From positions 248,001 through 312,000 of the forward strand of contig NZ_AHIL01000029.1 of assembly GCF_000241525.1 (NCBI RefSeq): a DNA stretch of 64,000 bases. The letters run 5' to 3'. The notes beneath the pieces are model-generated. The model did not search any database. It saw nothing but the letters and a program-made list of their open reading frames with translations, and was not told the DNA's origin. Shown in pieces: positions 37,200 to 46,073 of the stretch. Both the position numbers and the translations under genes were made by a program. Position 1 is the first letter of the stretch. Every line of letters starts with the position of its first letter. Origin of the DNA: Comamonas testosteroni ATCC 11996. GTDB taxonomy: Bacteria > Pseudomonadota > Gammaproteobacteria > Burkholderiales > Burkholderiaceae_C.

Positions 37200-38066
37200 A
37201 TGCAGAAAAACATAGCTCACCTTTACTCCGCAGCCGCATTGTTGCTCGCCAGCACCTTGGCAATGGCTCAGCCAGCGGACCTGCTGCACAAAGCGCAAGC
37301 GGGGGATGCACAGGCACAGCTGGATCTTGGCCAGATATACGTGGAAGGCCGTGGCGTGGCGCAAAGCGACGAGAAAGCCGCTCATTGGTTTGGTCTTGCT
37401 GCCGCACAAGGCAATGCATTGAGCCAGAGCAATCTCGGCCTGATGTATGACCGAGGCCGTGGCGTGAAGCAAAGCGACCAGGAGGCCGTCAAGTGGTATC
37501 GCCTCTCGGCAGCGCAGGGCGAGGCCAACGGCCAGTTCAATCTGGGCGTCATGTACGAAGACGGCCGCGGGGTGGAGCAAAGCGATCAGGAAGCCGTCAA
37601 GTGGTATCGGCTTGCTGCCGCGCAGAACCTTCTCGATGCCCAGTACAACCTGGGGCTGATGTATGTCAGCGGCCGGGGGGTAGAGCAAAGCGATCAGGAA
37701 GCCGCCAAATGGTTTGGCATAACGGCCGCCAAGGGCCACGACTCGGGCCAGGCCAACCTCGCCGTGATGTATGCCACCGGTCGCGGCGTGCCGCGCGACG
37801 AGAAGGAGGCAGCCAGACTGCTGGGCCTGGCCGCGGAACAGGGCAATGCGACGGCCCAGGTCAACCTCGGCACGATGTTTGAGGAAGGCCGGGGCGTCAA
37901 GCGTAGTCTGTCTCAGGCCTATTTCTGGTATTGCCTGGCGGCCGCCCAGGGCCTGGAGGACACGGTGTCGCTGCGCGATGCAGTCGCACGGAAGCTCAAG
38001 CCTGCAGAGCGCGCCACCCTGGACAAGAAAATCAGTGCCTGGAAACCCAAGACGACAAATCGCTGA
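37200..38066 (+). CDS. Secreted Sel1-repeat protein, paralogue 1
   Basis: A 288-residue exported protein. The signal peptide (MQKNIAHLYSAAALLLAS, cleavage about AMA-QP at residue 24) is followed by six Sel1-like repeats, each of about 36 residues with the Y-x2-GRGV signature (YVEGRGV, YDRGRGV, YEDGRGV, YVSGRGV, YATGRGV, FEEGRGV). A charged C-terminal helix (LKPAERATLDKKISAW) ends the protein. Sel1 repeats form alpha-solenoids for protein binding; the partner is unknown. ATG 37200 has AGGA upstream. The next gene is a paralogue with one repeat fewer, 43 bases away. Confidence 0.9.
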   Translation: MQKNIAHLYSAAALLLASTLAMAQPADLLHKAQAGDAQAQLDLGQIYVEGRGVAQSDEKAAHWFGLAAAQGNALSQSNLGLMYDRGRGVKQSDQEAVKWYRLSAAQGEANGQFNLGVMYEDGRGVEQSDQEAVKWYRLAAAQNLLDAQYNLGLMYVSGRGVEQSDQEAAKWFGITAAKGHDSGQANLAVMYATGRGVPRDEKEAARLLGLAAEQGNATAQVNLGTMFEEGRGVKRSLSQAYFWYCLAAAQGLEDTVSLRDAVARKLKPAERATLDKKISAWKPKTTNR

Positions 38067-38109
38067 ATTTGCGCGTTCGAAACAACAACACCCTATCGAC
38101 AGGCGATCC

Positions 38110-38868
38110 ATGAAAAAGCAATTCAGCCATCTTCTTTGCGCAGCCGCCCTGCTGCTCTCCGGCCCTCTGGCCATCGCGCAATCGGACGAACTGCTGCAAA
38201 AAGCCCAGGCGGGCGATGCCCAGGCGCAGTTCAAGCTCGCGGCGGTCTATCTCACGGGCCGCGGTGGACCCAAGAATGATGACGAAGCTGCCAAGTGGTT
38301 CATGCTGGCCGCAAAGCAGGGCCACGCCGAAAGCCAGGCCAATATGGGCCTGATGTACGGCCGCGGACGCGGCGTGCCGCAAAGCGATGAAGAGGCCGTC
38401 AAGTGGTATCGCCTGGCGGCAGAACAAGGCGATGCCGATGGCCTGTTCAACCTCGCCGTGATGTATGACGACGGTCGCGGCGTGGCTGAGAACCCGGAAG
38501 AAGCCGTCAGGCTGTACCGCCTTGCCGTGGCACAAAACCATGTATCGAGCCAAAGCAATCTCGGCTATATGTACGACCATGGCCGTGGCGTGGCGCAAGA
38601 CAGCAAGGAGGCCTTCAAGTGGTACATGATTGCGGCAGAGCAAGGAGATGCCAATAGCCAGTTCAACGTGGGCTCCATGTATGCCTTGGGGCGCGGTGTC
38701 AGCCAAAGCTGGCCCCAGGCCTATTTCTGGGCGCTGTTGGCAGCCAAGGACGGCGAGAAGGATTCGGCCAGGCAGCAGGAAATCATTGCCAAGAAATTGA
38801 AGCCGGCGCAACGGGCCAAGATCCAGCAGCAGGTGCAGGAGTGGAAGCCCAGGGCCGGCAACTCCTGA
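38110..38868 (+). CDS. Secreted Sel1-repeat protein, paralogue 2
   Basis: A 252-residue exported protein. Signal peptide MKKQFSHLLCAAALLLSG, cleavage near AIA-QS, then five Sel1-like repeats (YLTGRGG, YGRGRGV, YDDGRGV, YDHGRGV, YALGRGV) and the C-terminal helix LKPAQRAKIQQQVQEW. The first and last segments closely match paralogue 1 (DLLHKAQAGDAQAQ versus ELLQKAQAGDAQAQ), pointing to tandem duplication with gain or loss of one repeat. ATG 38110 is chosen by the signal peptide and AGGCG upstream; the open frame upstream overlaps paralogue 1 and is not coding. Confidence 0.9.
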   Translation: MKKQFSHLLCAAALLLSGPLAIAQSDELLQKAQAGDAQAQFKLAAVYLTGRGGPKNDDEAAKWFMLAAKQGHAESQANMGLMYGRGRGVPQSDEEAVKWYRLAAEQGDADGLFNLAVMYDDGRGVAENPEEAVRLYRLAVAQNHVSSQSNLGYMYDHGRGVAQDSKEAFKWYMIAAEQGDANSQFNVGSMYALGRGVSQSWPQAYFWALLAAKDGEKDSARQQEIIAKKLKPAQRAKIQQQVQEWKPRAGNS

Positions 38869-38885
38869 CCTCCGGCCAGTGGTCG

Positions 38886-38913
38886 CGGCGGCTTGCAGCG
38901 CAGCAAGCCGCCG
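38886..38913. terminator. GC-rich hairpin between convergent sel1 and lldD-like genes
   Basis: CGGCGGCTTGC pairs with GCAAGCCGCCG (11 bp, loop AGCGCA). It lacks a T-tract, so it is terminator-like only. Confidence 0.5.
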
Positions 38914-38923
38914 ACAACACGGA

Positions 38924-40102
38924 TCAGATCACTGCAAACGGCTTGGGATAGGTGCCTGGCAACAGAATCTCTTTGCCGACATGGTTGATATTGGTGTGCC
39001 CGCAGAAGGCCATCGTGGTGTCGAGCTCCTTGTGGATGATCTGCAGTGCCTTGCTCACGCCGGCCTGGCCATAAGCGCCCAGACCATAGAGGAAGCTGCG
39101 ACCTATCATCGTGCCTTGCGCACCCAGTGCGCGGGCCTTGAGCACGTCCTGACCGCTGCGAATGCCGCCATCCATCCAGACTTCGATGTCCTTGCCCGCA
39201 GCCTCTGCAATCGACGGCAAGGCTGCAATCGAAGAAGGTGCGCCGTCAAGCTGACGGCCGCCATGGTTGCTGACCACCAGCGCGTCGGCACCGCTTTGTG
39301 CCGCCAGTCGCGCATCCTCGGCATCCATCACGCCCTTGAGAATGATCTTGCCGCCCCAGAGCTTCTTGATCCATTCCACATCGCTCCAGTTCAGTGACGG
39401 ATCGAACTGATCTGCCGTCCAGGACGACAGCGAGGACACATCGCCCACACCATCCACATGGCCGACGATATTGCCGAAGCTGCGGCGCTTGGTACCCAGC
39501 ATTCCCAGGCACCAGTGCGGTTTGGTCGCCAGATTGATGAGGTTTGCCAGCGTGGGCTTGGGCGGGGTGGACAGGCCGTTCTTGATGTCCTTGTGGCGCT
39601 GCCCAAGGATCTGCAGGTCCAGCGTCACCACCAGCGCCGAGCAGTTGGCCGCCTTGGCACGATTGATCAGGCGCTCCATGAAGGCCTTGTCGCGCATCAC
39701 ATAAAGCTGGAACCAGAACGGATGACGATCGGTGTGCTCGGCTATGTCCTCCAGCGAACAGATGCTCATGGTGGACAGCGTGAACGGCACGCCAAAGGCC
39801 TTCGCGGCCTTGGCTCCAAGAATCTCGCCATCGGCATGCTGCATGCCCGTCAGGCCCGTGGGCGCAATCGCCACCGGCATGGCGACCTCCTCGCCGATCA
39901 TGGTGGTGCGCGTGCTGCGCCCTTCCATGTTCACGGCCACACGCTGACGCAGCTTGATGGTCTGGAACTCGTCTTCGTTGGCCCGGTACGTGCCCTGGGT
40001 GTAAGAGCCCGAATCGGCGTAGTCATAGAACATGCGCGGCACACGACGCTTGGCCACCACGCGCAGGTCTTCGATACAGGTGATTTTGGAAAGATCGCTC
40101 AC
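38924..40102 (-). CDS. FMN-dependent alpha-hydroxy acid dehydrogenase (LldD-like)
   Basis: TIM-barrel FMN enzyme oxidising L-lactate or another L-2-hydroxy acid, 392 residues. Conserved features are FYDYADSGS near 25, APTGLTGMQHADGE near 80, the catalytic His and substrate Arg in [10 protein letters not shown] near 275, and the FMN-phosphate loop DGGIRSGQDVLKARALGA. The loop here reads DLQILGQRHKDIKNG, unlike the [13 protein letters not shown] of true LldD encoded at 44897, so the substrate may differ (for example a branched or aromatic hydroxy acid). It is divergent from lactate permease 1. Confidence 0.87.
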   Translation of the reverse strand: MSDLSKITCIEDLRVVAKRRVPRMFYDYADSGSYTQGTYRANEDEFQTIKLRQRVAVNMEGRSTRTTMIGEEVAMPVAIAPTGLTGMQHADGEILGAKAAKAFGVPFTLSTMSICSLEDIAEHTDRHPFWFQLYVMRDKAFMERLINRAKAANCSALVVTLDLQILGQRHKDIKNGLSTPPKPTLANLINLATKPHWCLGMLGTKRRSFGNIVGHVDGVGDVSSLSSWTADQFDPSLNWSDVEWIKKLWGGKIILKGVMDAEDARLAAQSGADALVVSNHGGRQLDGAPSSIAALPSIAEAAGKDIEVWMDGGIRSGQDVLKARALGAQGTMIGRSFLYGLGAYGQAGVSKALQIIHKELDTTMAFCGHTNINHVGKEILLPGTYPKPFAVI

Positions 40103-40300
40103 GACTTCTAGCCTTGTAATTGGAATTGAACCCGATGGTAGCCCTCATCGCCGCTATCGGCGTTGCACTATGGTTTGAAGTGATTTATGCCGGTTTTGAA
40201 ATTTTCTTCAGCGAGAGAAAATCAAGGGCAAATGCTAGGTATGCAAGCCTATTCGCACAGCCACCATCCTTGTCCGCACAACAAACAGGAGACAACACAG

Positions 40301-41959
40301 ATGGTTTGGCAACAGGTCTACGACCCCCTATCGAATATGTGGCTATCCACATTGCTTGCGGCCATTCCGGTCGTGGTGATGCTGGTGGGCCTGGGCTTTC
40401 TGCACATGAAGGCCCACCTGGCCGCAGGAGCTGGCCTGATTGCAGCGCTGCTGATCGCGGTCTTTGTCTACAACATGCCCGGCGAAATGGCGGGGCGCGC
40501 AGCCTTGTTCGGCGGCTTCACCGGCCTGCTGCCCATAGGGTGGATTGTGCTGAACATCATCTTCCTGCATCAGCTGACCGAGCAAAACGGCAGCTTCAAG
40601 GTGCTGCAGGATTCGCTTTCTGGCATCACCGAAGACCGCCGCATCCAGCTGCTGCTGATTGCCTTTTCTTTCGGTGCCTTTTTCGAAGGCGCTGCCGGCT
40701 TCGGCACGCCCGTGGCCGTGACGGCAGCCATTCTGATCGGCCTGGGCTTTTCGCCTCTGGCGGCATCCGGTCTGTCGCTGATCGCCAACACCGCTCCCGT
40801 GGCCTTTGGCGCCCTGGGCACGCCCGTCATCACGCTGGCCAAGGTCCATGGCTACGATCTGATGGAAGTGACCGCCATGATCGGCCGCCAGTTGCCCTTC
40901 TTCTCGGTGCTGGTGCCGTTCTGGCTGATCTGGGCCTTTGCCGGTCGCAAGGGCATGATGGAGATCTGGCCCGCGATTCTGGTCACCGGCCTGTCGTTTG
41001 CCATTCCCCAGTACCTGGTCTCCAACTTCATCGGCCCAGAGCTGGTGGACATCATCGCGGCCATTGTTTCCATGGCCAGCCTGATCCTCTTCCTGCGCGT
41101 CTGGCAGCCCAAGAAGATCTGGACCTCGGCCTCGCTGCGCGGCAAGGATGTCAGCGCCTCCGAAGTCAAGCCGCCCCAGCCCGTAGCCAAGCACAGCAGG
41201 AGCGCGCTGATCGCCGCCTGGACACCCTGGATCATTCTCTCGGTGTTTGTGTTCATCTGGGGCCTGCCTCCGGTCAAGGCCTGGCTCAACAGCCTGTTTG
41301 CCCCCGCTTTCCCCATGACGGGCCTGCACAACCTGATCGAGAAAATGCCGCCCGTGGTGCCCCAGCCGACCAAGGAAGGCGCGGTCTACACGCTGAACCT
41401 GCTGTCGGCCACCGGAACAGCCATTTTGCTGTCTGCCATCGTCAGCGCCTTCGTCATGAAGTACAACCCGGTGACCATAGTGCGCACCTTCTTCAAGACC
41501 ACCTGGCTGGTGCGCTACTCGCTGCTGACCATCGTGCTGATGCTGGCCCTGGGCACGCTGACACGCTACTCGGGCACAGACACCACCCTGGGCCTGGCCT
41601 TTGCCAACACCGGTGTGTTCTACCCCTTCTTCGGCACGCTGATGGGCTGGCTGGGCGTGGCGCTCACGGGCTCGGACACGGCGTCCAACGTACTGTTCGG
41701 CGGCATGCAGAAGGTCGCCGCCGACCAGTTGGGCCTGTCCCCCAACCTCATGGGTGCCGCCAACAGCTCTGGCGGCGTGATGGGCAAGATGATCGATGCG
41801 CAATCCATTGTCGTGGCTTCGACCGCCACACGCTGGTTCAACCGCGAGGGCGACATCCTGCGCTATGTGTTCTTCCACTCGATTGCCCTGGCCTGCCTGA
41901 TGGGCCTGTTCGTCACCATGCAGGCCTATGTCTGGCCGTTCAAGCTGATGGTGAATTGA
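40301..41959 (+). CDS. lldP: L-lactate permease family transporter, copy 1
   Basis: Inner-membrane importer of lactate/glycolate type hydroxy acids, 552 residues with about 14 hydrophobic segments. Family features are [48 protein letters not shown] and TGSDTASNVLFGGMQ. ATG 40301 (MVWQQVYDPLSN) is preferred and has AGGAGA upstream; the 38 codons before it are not supported. Divergent from the LldD-like gene. No LldR-type operator was seen in the 198-base divergent gap. A REP-like repeat and a strong terminator follow. Confidence 0.92.
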   Translation: MVWQQVYDPLSNMWLSTLLAAIPVVVMLVGLGFLHMKAHLAAGAGLIAALLIAVFVYNMPGEMAGRAALFGGFTGLLPIGWIVLNIIFLHQLTEQNGSFKVLQDSLSGITEDRRIQLLLIAFSFGAFFEGAAGFGTPVAVTAAILIGLGFSPLAASGLSLIANTAPVAFGALGTPVITLAKVHGYDLMEVTAMIGRQLPFFSVLVPFWLIWAFAGRKGMMEIWPAILVTGLSFAIPQYLVSNFIGPELVDIIAAIVSMASLILFLRVWQPKKIWTSASLRGKDVSASEVKPPQPVAKHSRSALIAAWTPWIILSVFVFIWGLPPVKAWLNSLFAPAFPMTGLHNLIEKMPPVVPQPTKEGAVYTLNLLSATGTAILLSAIVSAFVMKYNPVTIVRTFFKTTWLVRYSLLTIVLMLALGTLTRYSGTDTTLGLAFANTGVFYPFFGTLMGWLGVALTGSDTASNVLFGGMQKVAADQLGLSPNLMGAANSSGGVMGKMIDAQSIVVASTATRWFNREGDILRYVFFHSIALACLMGLFVTMQAYVWPFKLMVN

Positions 41960-41962
41960 CGC

Positions 41963-42053
41963 GCCCCCTGAGCCGCTTTGCGGCTTCCCCCCAGAGGGAC
42001 GGCAACATCGGCTAGCCCCCCGGCGGGGCCGCCCGGGCTCTTGCTCGTTGCCC
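41963..42053 (+). repeat. REP-like GC-rich intergenic repeat, copy 2
   Basis: Begins CCCCCTGAGCCGCTTTGCGG four bases after lldP copy 1, then GGCAACATCGGC, GGGGCCGCCCGGGCTCTTGCT. It shares module order with the inverted copy at 24753-24825. Two hairpins are visible (AGCCGC/GCGGCT and GCCCC/GGGGC). Confidence 0.75.
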
Positions 42054-42124
42054 CTGGGTTACGCCGTGGCGGTTTAAAGCACCGCGCTCAAAACCCGCCC
42101 TCAGGCCGGTAATGAGCTTGTCCA

Positions 42125-42161
42125 TAAAAGCCGCAGCGCCCAAGGCCTGCGGCTTTTTTAT
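42125..42161 (+). terminator. Terminator after lldP copy 1
   Basis: AAAAGCCGCAG pairs with CTGCGGCTTTT around a 10-base loop, followed by TTATG. It lies 170 bases after the lldP stop, beyond the REP-like repeat. Confidence 0.85.
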
Positions 42162-42187
42162 GTTCCAAGAATTCCATACCTCTCCTT

Positions 42188-42204
42188 AATTGGTATTACC
42201 AATT
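42188..42204. promoter_or_regulatory. LldR-type operator 1
   Basis: AATTGGTATTACCAATT is a perfect 17-bp palindrome centred on 42196. The half-site ATTGGT matches the operator type of LldR/PdhR-like GntR regulators. It lies 97 bases from operator 2, an arrangement that could allow looping, as described for E. coli lldPRD. Confidence 0.85.
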
Positions 42205-42270
42205 AATTTCAAAAATCAAGGGAAAACCATGAAATTCAAGACTTATTTCGCTCCATAAAATCCACTCCAC

Positions 42271-42299
42271 TTGAAATCGACCGATATTGGTAATACCAA
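42271..42299 (+). promoter_or_regulatory. Candidate promoter of lldP2-lldR-lldD2
   Basis: TTGAAA (42271-42276), 17 bases, TACCAA (42294-42299). The -10 is weak but lies within operator 2, so repressor binding would block it. Confidence 0.35.
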
Positions 42300-42300
42300 T
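42286..42300. promoter_or_regulatory. LldR-type operator 2
   Basis: ATTGGTAATACCAAT is a perfect 15-bp palindrome centred on 42293, sharing ATTGGTA/TACCAAT arms with operator 1. It lies about 150 bases before lldP2. Confidence 0.85.
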
Positions 42301-42447
42301 TTAGCAGGCAAGACTGGAATAGCTCAAGCCAGCCTATGGCGCGGCACAGCCGGCTTTGCGCACGGTCATTTTTGAAAATTTGACGGGGAAGACTTCTGGA
42401 CAGTCAGGAGGGTTGCCCTCCCCGCGCATATCCAGGAGATCAAGGCA

Positions 42448-44112
42448 ATGCAAGAAATCTGGTCGCAGAACTACGACCCCGCAGGCAATGTGTGGGTGTC
42501 GGCGCTGGTGGCGCTAATACCCATCATCTTTTTCTTTCTCGCGCTGACCAAGCTGCGCCTGAAGGGCTATGTGGCAGGCACCATCACGGTGGCGCTGTCC
42601 CTGGCCGTGGCGCTGCTGTTCTATCGCATGCCGGTTGCCAATGCGCTGGCCGCAGGCGTCTATGGCTTCTTCTACGGCCTGTGGCCGATTGCCTGGATCA
42701 TTGTCGCGGCGGTCTTTCTCTACAAGGTCTCGGTCAAGACAGGGCAGTTCGACATCATCCGCTCGTCGATTCTCTCGGTCACCGAAGACCAGCGCCTGCA
42801 GCTGATCCTGGTGGGCTTTTGCTTCGGTGCCTTCCTAGAGGGAGCCGCCGGTTTCGGCGCCCCCGTGGCCATCACGGCAGCGCTGCTGGTGGGCCTGGGC
42901 TTCAGGCCCCTGTATGCAGCGGGCCTGTGCCTGATCGGCAATACCGCTCCCGTGGCCTTCGGCGCCATGGGCATTCCCGTCATCGTGGCCGGTCAGGTCT
43001 CGGGCGTCGATGTCATGGCCATCAGCCAGATGGCCGGCCGCCAGCTGCCGTTCATGACCATCATCGTGCTGTTCTGGCTCATGGCCATCATGGACGGCTG
43101 GCGCGGCGTGAAGGAAACCTGGCCTGCGGTGCTGGTCGGCGGCGGCAGCTTTGCACTCGGACAGTTTCTGACGGCCAACTACATCGGCCCCGAACTGCCG
43201 GACATCACTTCGGCCATCTTCGCCCTGGTGACTCTGACCACCTTTCTCAAGTTCTGGCAGCCCAAGCGCATCTTCCGCTTCGACACCGAACCGGGCGCAG
43301 CCAAGATCCAGACGACGGCCCCTGCCAAGCTGACGACCGGCATGGTGATCAAAGCCTGGTCGCCCTTCATCATCCTCACCGCCATGGTGACCATCTGGAG
43401 TCTCAAGCCCTTCAAGGCGCTGTTCGCCTCGGGTGGCGCGCTGTCCGGCACGGTCTTCAGCATCCCCGTGCCCATGCTGCACAATCTGGTGCAGAAAATG
43501 GCGCCCGTCGTTGCCACACCCACGCCTTATGGCGCGGTCTACTCCTTCAACTGGCTGTCGGCCACGGGGACCGCGATCCTGATCGCCGCCGTGCTCGCCA
43601 TTCTTTTGCTGCGCCTCAAGCCCGCCGTGGCAGTCCGGACCCTGGGCGAGACCTTCAAGGAGCTGACACTGCCCATCTACTCCATCGGCATGGTGCTGGC
43701 CTTCGCCTTCATCGCCAACTATTCCGGCCTGTCCACCACGCTGGCCATGGCGCTGGCCCACACCGGCAAGGCCTTTGCGTTCTTCTCGCCCTTCCTGGGC
43801 TGGGTCGGCGTGTTCCTCACTGGCTCCGACACCTCGGCCAATGCGCTGTTCGGCGCCCTGCAGGCCACGACAGCCGCCCAGCTGGGGCTGCCCGAGGTTC
43901 TGGCCGTGACGGCCAACACCACCGGCGGCGTGACCGGCAAGATGATCTCGCCCCAGTCCATCGCCATTGCCTGCGCGGCCGTGGGCCTGGCCGGCAAGGA
44001 ATCGGACCTGTTCCGCTTTACCGTCAAGCACAGCCTGGCCTTCCTGGTGCTGATCGGCATCATCTGCACGCTGCAGGCTTATGTGTTTCCGTGGATGATT
44101 CCAACCACCTGA
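42448..44112 (+). CDS. lldP: L-lactate permease, copy 2
   Basis: A 554-residue lactate permease paralogue of copy 1 with the same hallmarks: [45 protein letters not shown] and [15 protein letters not shown]. About 14 membrane segments. ATG 42448 has AGGAG at good spacing. It is the first gene of an lldP-lldR-lldD operon (18 bases to lldR) controlled by two LldR-type operators, the same gene content and order as E. coli lldPRD. Confidence 0.95.
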   Translation: MQEIWSQNYDPAGNVWVSALVALIPIIFFFLALTKLRLKGYVAGTITVALSLAVALLFYRMPVANALAAGVYGFFYGLWPIAWIIVAAVFLYKVSVKTGQFDIIRSSILSVTEDQRLQLILVGFCFGAFLEGAAGFGAPVAITAALLVGLGFRPLYAAGLCLIGNTAPVAFGAMGIPVIVAGQVSGVDVMAISQMAGRQLPFMTIIVLFWLMAIMDGWRGVKETWPAVLVGGGSFALGQFLTANYIGPELPDITSAIFALVTLTTFLKFWQPKRIFRFDTEPGAAKIQTTAPAKLTTGMVIKAWSPFIILTAMVTIWSLKPFKALFASGGALSGTVFSIPVPMLHNLVQKMAPVVATPTPYGAVYSFNWLSATGTAILIAAVLAILLLRLKPAVAVRTLGETFKELTLPIYSIGMVLAFAFIANYSGLSTTLAMALAHTGKAFAFFSPFLGWVGVFLTGSDTSANALFGALQATTAAQLGLPEVLAVTANTTGGVTGKMISPQSIAIACAAVGLAGKESDLFRFTVKHSLAFLVLIGIICTLQAYVFPWMIPTT

Positions 44113-44129
44113 AACTCCTGCCAGACCTC

Positions 44130-44900
44130 ATGCCCGCCATCCGCCTGTCCGACCGCGTTGCCCAGCAGTTGCTGGAGCTGATCCAGAGCACCCAGCTCCA
44201 GAGCGGCGCCAAGCTGCCGACCGAGCGGGCGCTGGCCGAGCAGCTGGGGGTCTCGCGCACGGCGCTGCGTGAGGCCATACAGAAGCTGGCTAGCCGCGGC
44301 GTGCTCGAAAGCCGCGTGGGTGCCGGCACCTTTGTCGGCTCGCGCGTGCCCCTGTGGCACGAACAGGCCGTCGCACCGCTGGAGTCCCTGCTGCGCGACG
44401 ACCCCCAATACCGCTACGACGTGCTGGAAGCACGCCAGGCCCTGGAACTCAGCACCGCCTGGTATGCGGCCCAGCGTGCTACCGACAAGGACAGGGACCG
44501 CATCCGCCGCTGCTTTGACGACATGCTGCGCCACCAGCAGGCGCGCGATGCCGCCAGCGCGGCCCGCTCCGACGCCCAGTTCCATCTGGCGATTGCCGAA
44601 GCCTCGCACAATGCCGTGCTGGTACAGCTCATGGGCAGTCTCTTCGAGCTGGTGCTGGGCACCGTGGCCCAGAACCGGCGCCTGATGTTCGTGCATGATG
44701 ATCTCTCGACGCTGGAGCATCTGACTGCGCAGCACCGCAATCTCATGCAGGCCATTGTCGACGGCGAGCCAGAGCAGGCCAGAAGCGCTATCGGCCAGCA
44801 CCTGGCCTATGTTCACGAAAAGCTGTCCGAGTCGGATGCCGAAGCGGCCCGACGCAAGCGGCTGGATCGTTTCTCCTCTTCCTCCGCCATTTTTTCATGA
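44130..44900 (+). CDS. lldR: GntR/FadR-family regulator, LldR type
   Basis: Transcription factor of 256 residues. An N-terminal winged helix (about 5-70; [32 protein letters not shown]) is followed by an FCD ligand-binding domain (about 90-235) with the metal-site type residues in [14 protein letters not shown] and the later His of [12 protein letters not shown]-lactate is the likely effector by context. ATG 44130 is chosen because family homology begins at [15 protein letters not shown]. It overlaps lldD by four bases (ATGA). It is probably the protein that binds the two ATTGGT palindromes upstream. Confidence 0.93.
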   Translation: MPAIRLSDRVAQQLLELIQSTQLQSGAKLPTERALAEQLGVSRTALREAIQKLASRGVLESRVGAGTFVGSRVPLWHEQAVAPLESLLRDDPQYRYDVLEARQALELSTAWYAAQRATDKDRDRIRRCFDDMLRHQQARDAASAARSDAQFHLAIAEASHNAVLVQLMGSLFELVLGTVAQNRRLMFVHDDLSTLEHLTAQHRNLMQAIVDGEPEQARSAIGQHLAYVHEKLSESDAEAARRKRLDRFSSSSAIFS

Positions 44901-46033
44901 TCATCTCCTCCACCACCGACTACCGCGCGGCTGCGCAAAAGCGCCTGCCGCCCTTTCTGTTCCACTACCTCGACGGCGGCGCCTATGCCGAGAAGACGCT
45001 GGCGCGCAATGTCGACGACCTGGCCGACGTGGCCCTGCGCCAGCGCGTGCTCAAGGACATGAGTCAGCTCGATACCAGCATCGAGCTGTTCGGCGAGAAG
45101 TTCTCGATTCCCGTGGCGCTGGCTCCCGTGGGGCTGACCGGCATGTTCGCCCGCCGCGGCGAAGTGCAGGCCGCCATGGCCGCCGACAAGAAGGGCATCC
45201 CCTTCACCATGTCCAGCGTCTCGGTCTGCCCCATCGAGGAAGTCGCACCCAGGCTGGGCCGACCGATGTGGTTCCAGCTCTATGTGCTCAAGGACCGGGG
45301 CTTCATGAAGAACGCGCTGGAGCGCGCTCAGGCTGCGGGCGTCTCCACCCTGGTCTTCACCGTGGACATGCCCGTACCCGGAGCCCGCTACCGCGATGCG
45401 CACTCGGGCATGAGCGGCCCCAACGCCGCCATGCGCCGCTATCTGCAGGCCGTGACCCATCCGCACTGGGCCCTGGACGTAGGCCTGATGGGCCGCCCGC
45501 ACACGCTGGGCAATATCTCCACCTACAAGGGCCAGAACGTCTCGCTCGAAGACTATATGGGCTATCTGGGCGCGAACTTCGATCCCTCCATCTCGTGGTC
45601 GGACCTGGAGTGGATCCGTGACTTCTGGAAGGGTCCCATGCTCATCAAGGGTATTCTCGATCCCGAGGACGCCAGGGATGCCGTGCGTTTCGGGGCCGAC
45701 GGCATCATCGTCTCCAACCACGGCGGGCGCCAGCTCGACGGCGTGCTCTCGTCGGCACGCGCCCTGCCTGCCATTGCCGATGCCGTCAAGGGCCAGATCA
45801 AGATCCTGGCCGACTCGGGCGTGCGCAACGGCCTGGACATCGTGCGCCTGCTGGCCCTGGGTGCAGACTGCACCATGATAGGCCGCGCCTTCGTCTATGC
45901 GCTGGCTGCAGAAGGCGAAGCCGGCGTGACCAACCTGCTGAACCTGCTCGAAAAGGAAATGCGCGTGGCCATGACGCTGACCAGCGTCAAGAACGTCTCG
46001 GAGATCACTGGCAATCTGCTGGTACGGGACTGA
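44897..46033 (+). CDS. lldD: L-lactate dehydrogenase (quinone), FMN-dependent
   Basis: Membrane-associated flavoenzyme oxidising L-lactate to pyruvate and passing electrons to quinone. The 378 residues contain [14 protein letters not shown], the LldD signature [20 protein letters not shown] near 155-174, and the active-site [10 protein letters not shown] (catalytic His, substrate Arg) near 275. Length and signature match E. coli LldD closely, more so than the LldD-like gene at 38924. Translationally coupled to lldR. Confidence 0.95.
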   Translation: MIISSTTDYRAAAQKRLPPFLFHYLDGGAYAEKTLARNVDDLADVALRQRVLKDMSQLDTSIELFGEKFSIPVALAPVGLTGMFARRGEVQAAMAADKKGIPFTMSSVSVCPIEEVAPRLGRPMWFQLYVLKDRGFMKNALERAQAAGVSTLVFTVDMPVPGARYRDAHSGMSGPNAAMRRYLQAVTHPHWALDVGLMGRPHTLGNISTYKGQNVSLEDYMGYLGANFDPSISWSDLEWIRDFWKGPMLIKGILDPEDARDAVRFGADGIIVSNHGGRQLDGVLSSARALPAIADAVKGQIKILADSGVRNGLDIVRLLALGADCTMIGRAFVYALAAEGEAGVTNLLNLLEKEMRVAMTLTSVKNVSEITGNLLVRD

Positions 46034-46073
46034 TCCCGCACAGGCTCCTGCCCTGGGCCGGGCCTTGCGGGGA

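Noticed and set aside
37771-38109. Upstream extension of the second Sel1-repeat gene
   Set aside because: It overlaps the first paralogue in another frame; a signal peptide and ribosome binding site support ATG 38110.
37200-38868. Regularly spaced repeats in the Sel1 genes considered as a CRISPR-like or DNA repeat array
   Set aside because: The periodicity is at the protein level (about 36 residues per Sel1 unit) within intact reading frames; DNA units are diverged and there are no spacers.
42492-44129. An in-frame upstream extension of lldR covering most of lldP2
   Set aside because: The extension is a frame-shifted reading of the permease gene; lldR homology starts at 44130.
38924-46033. 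Considered as a mobile or recently transferred island
   Set aside because: No integrase, tRNA, direct repeats or composition shift; codon use looks like the neighbours.
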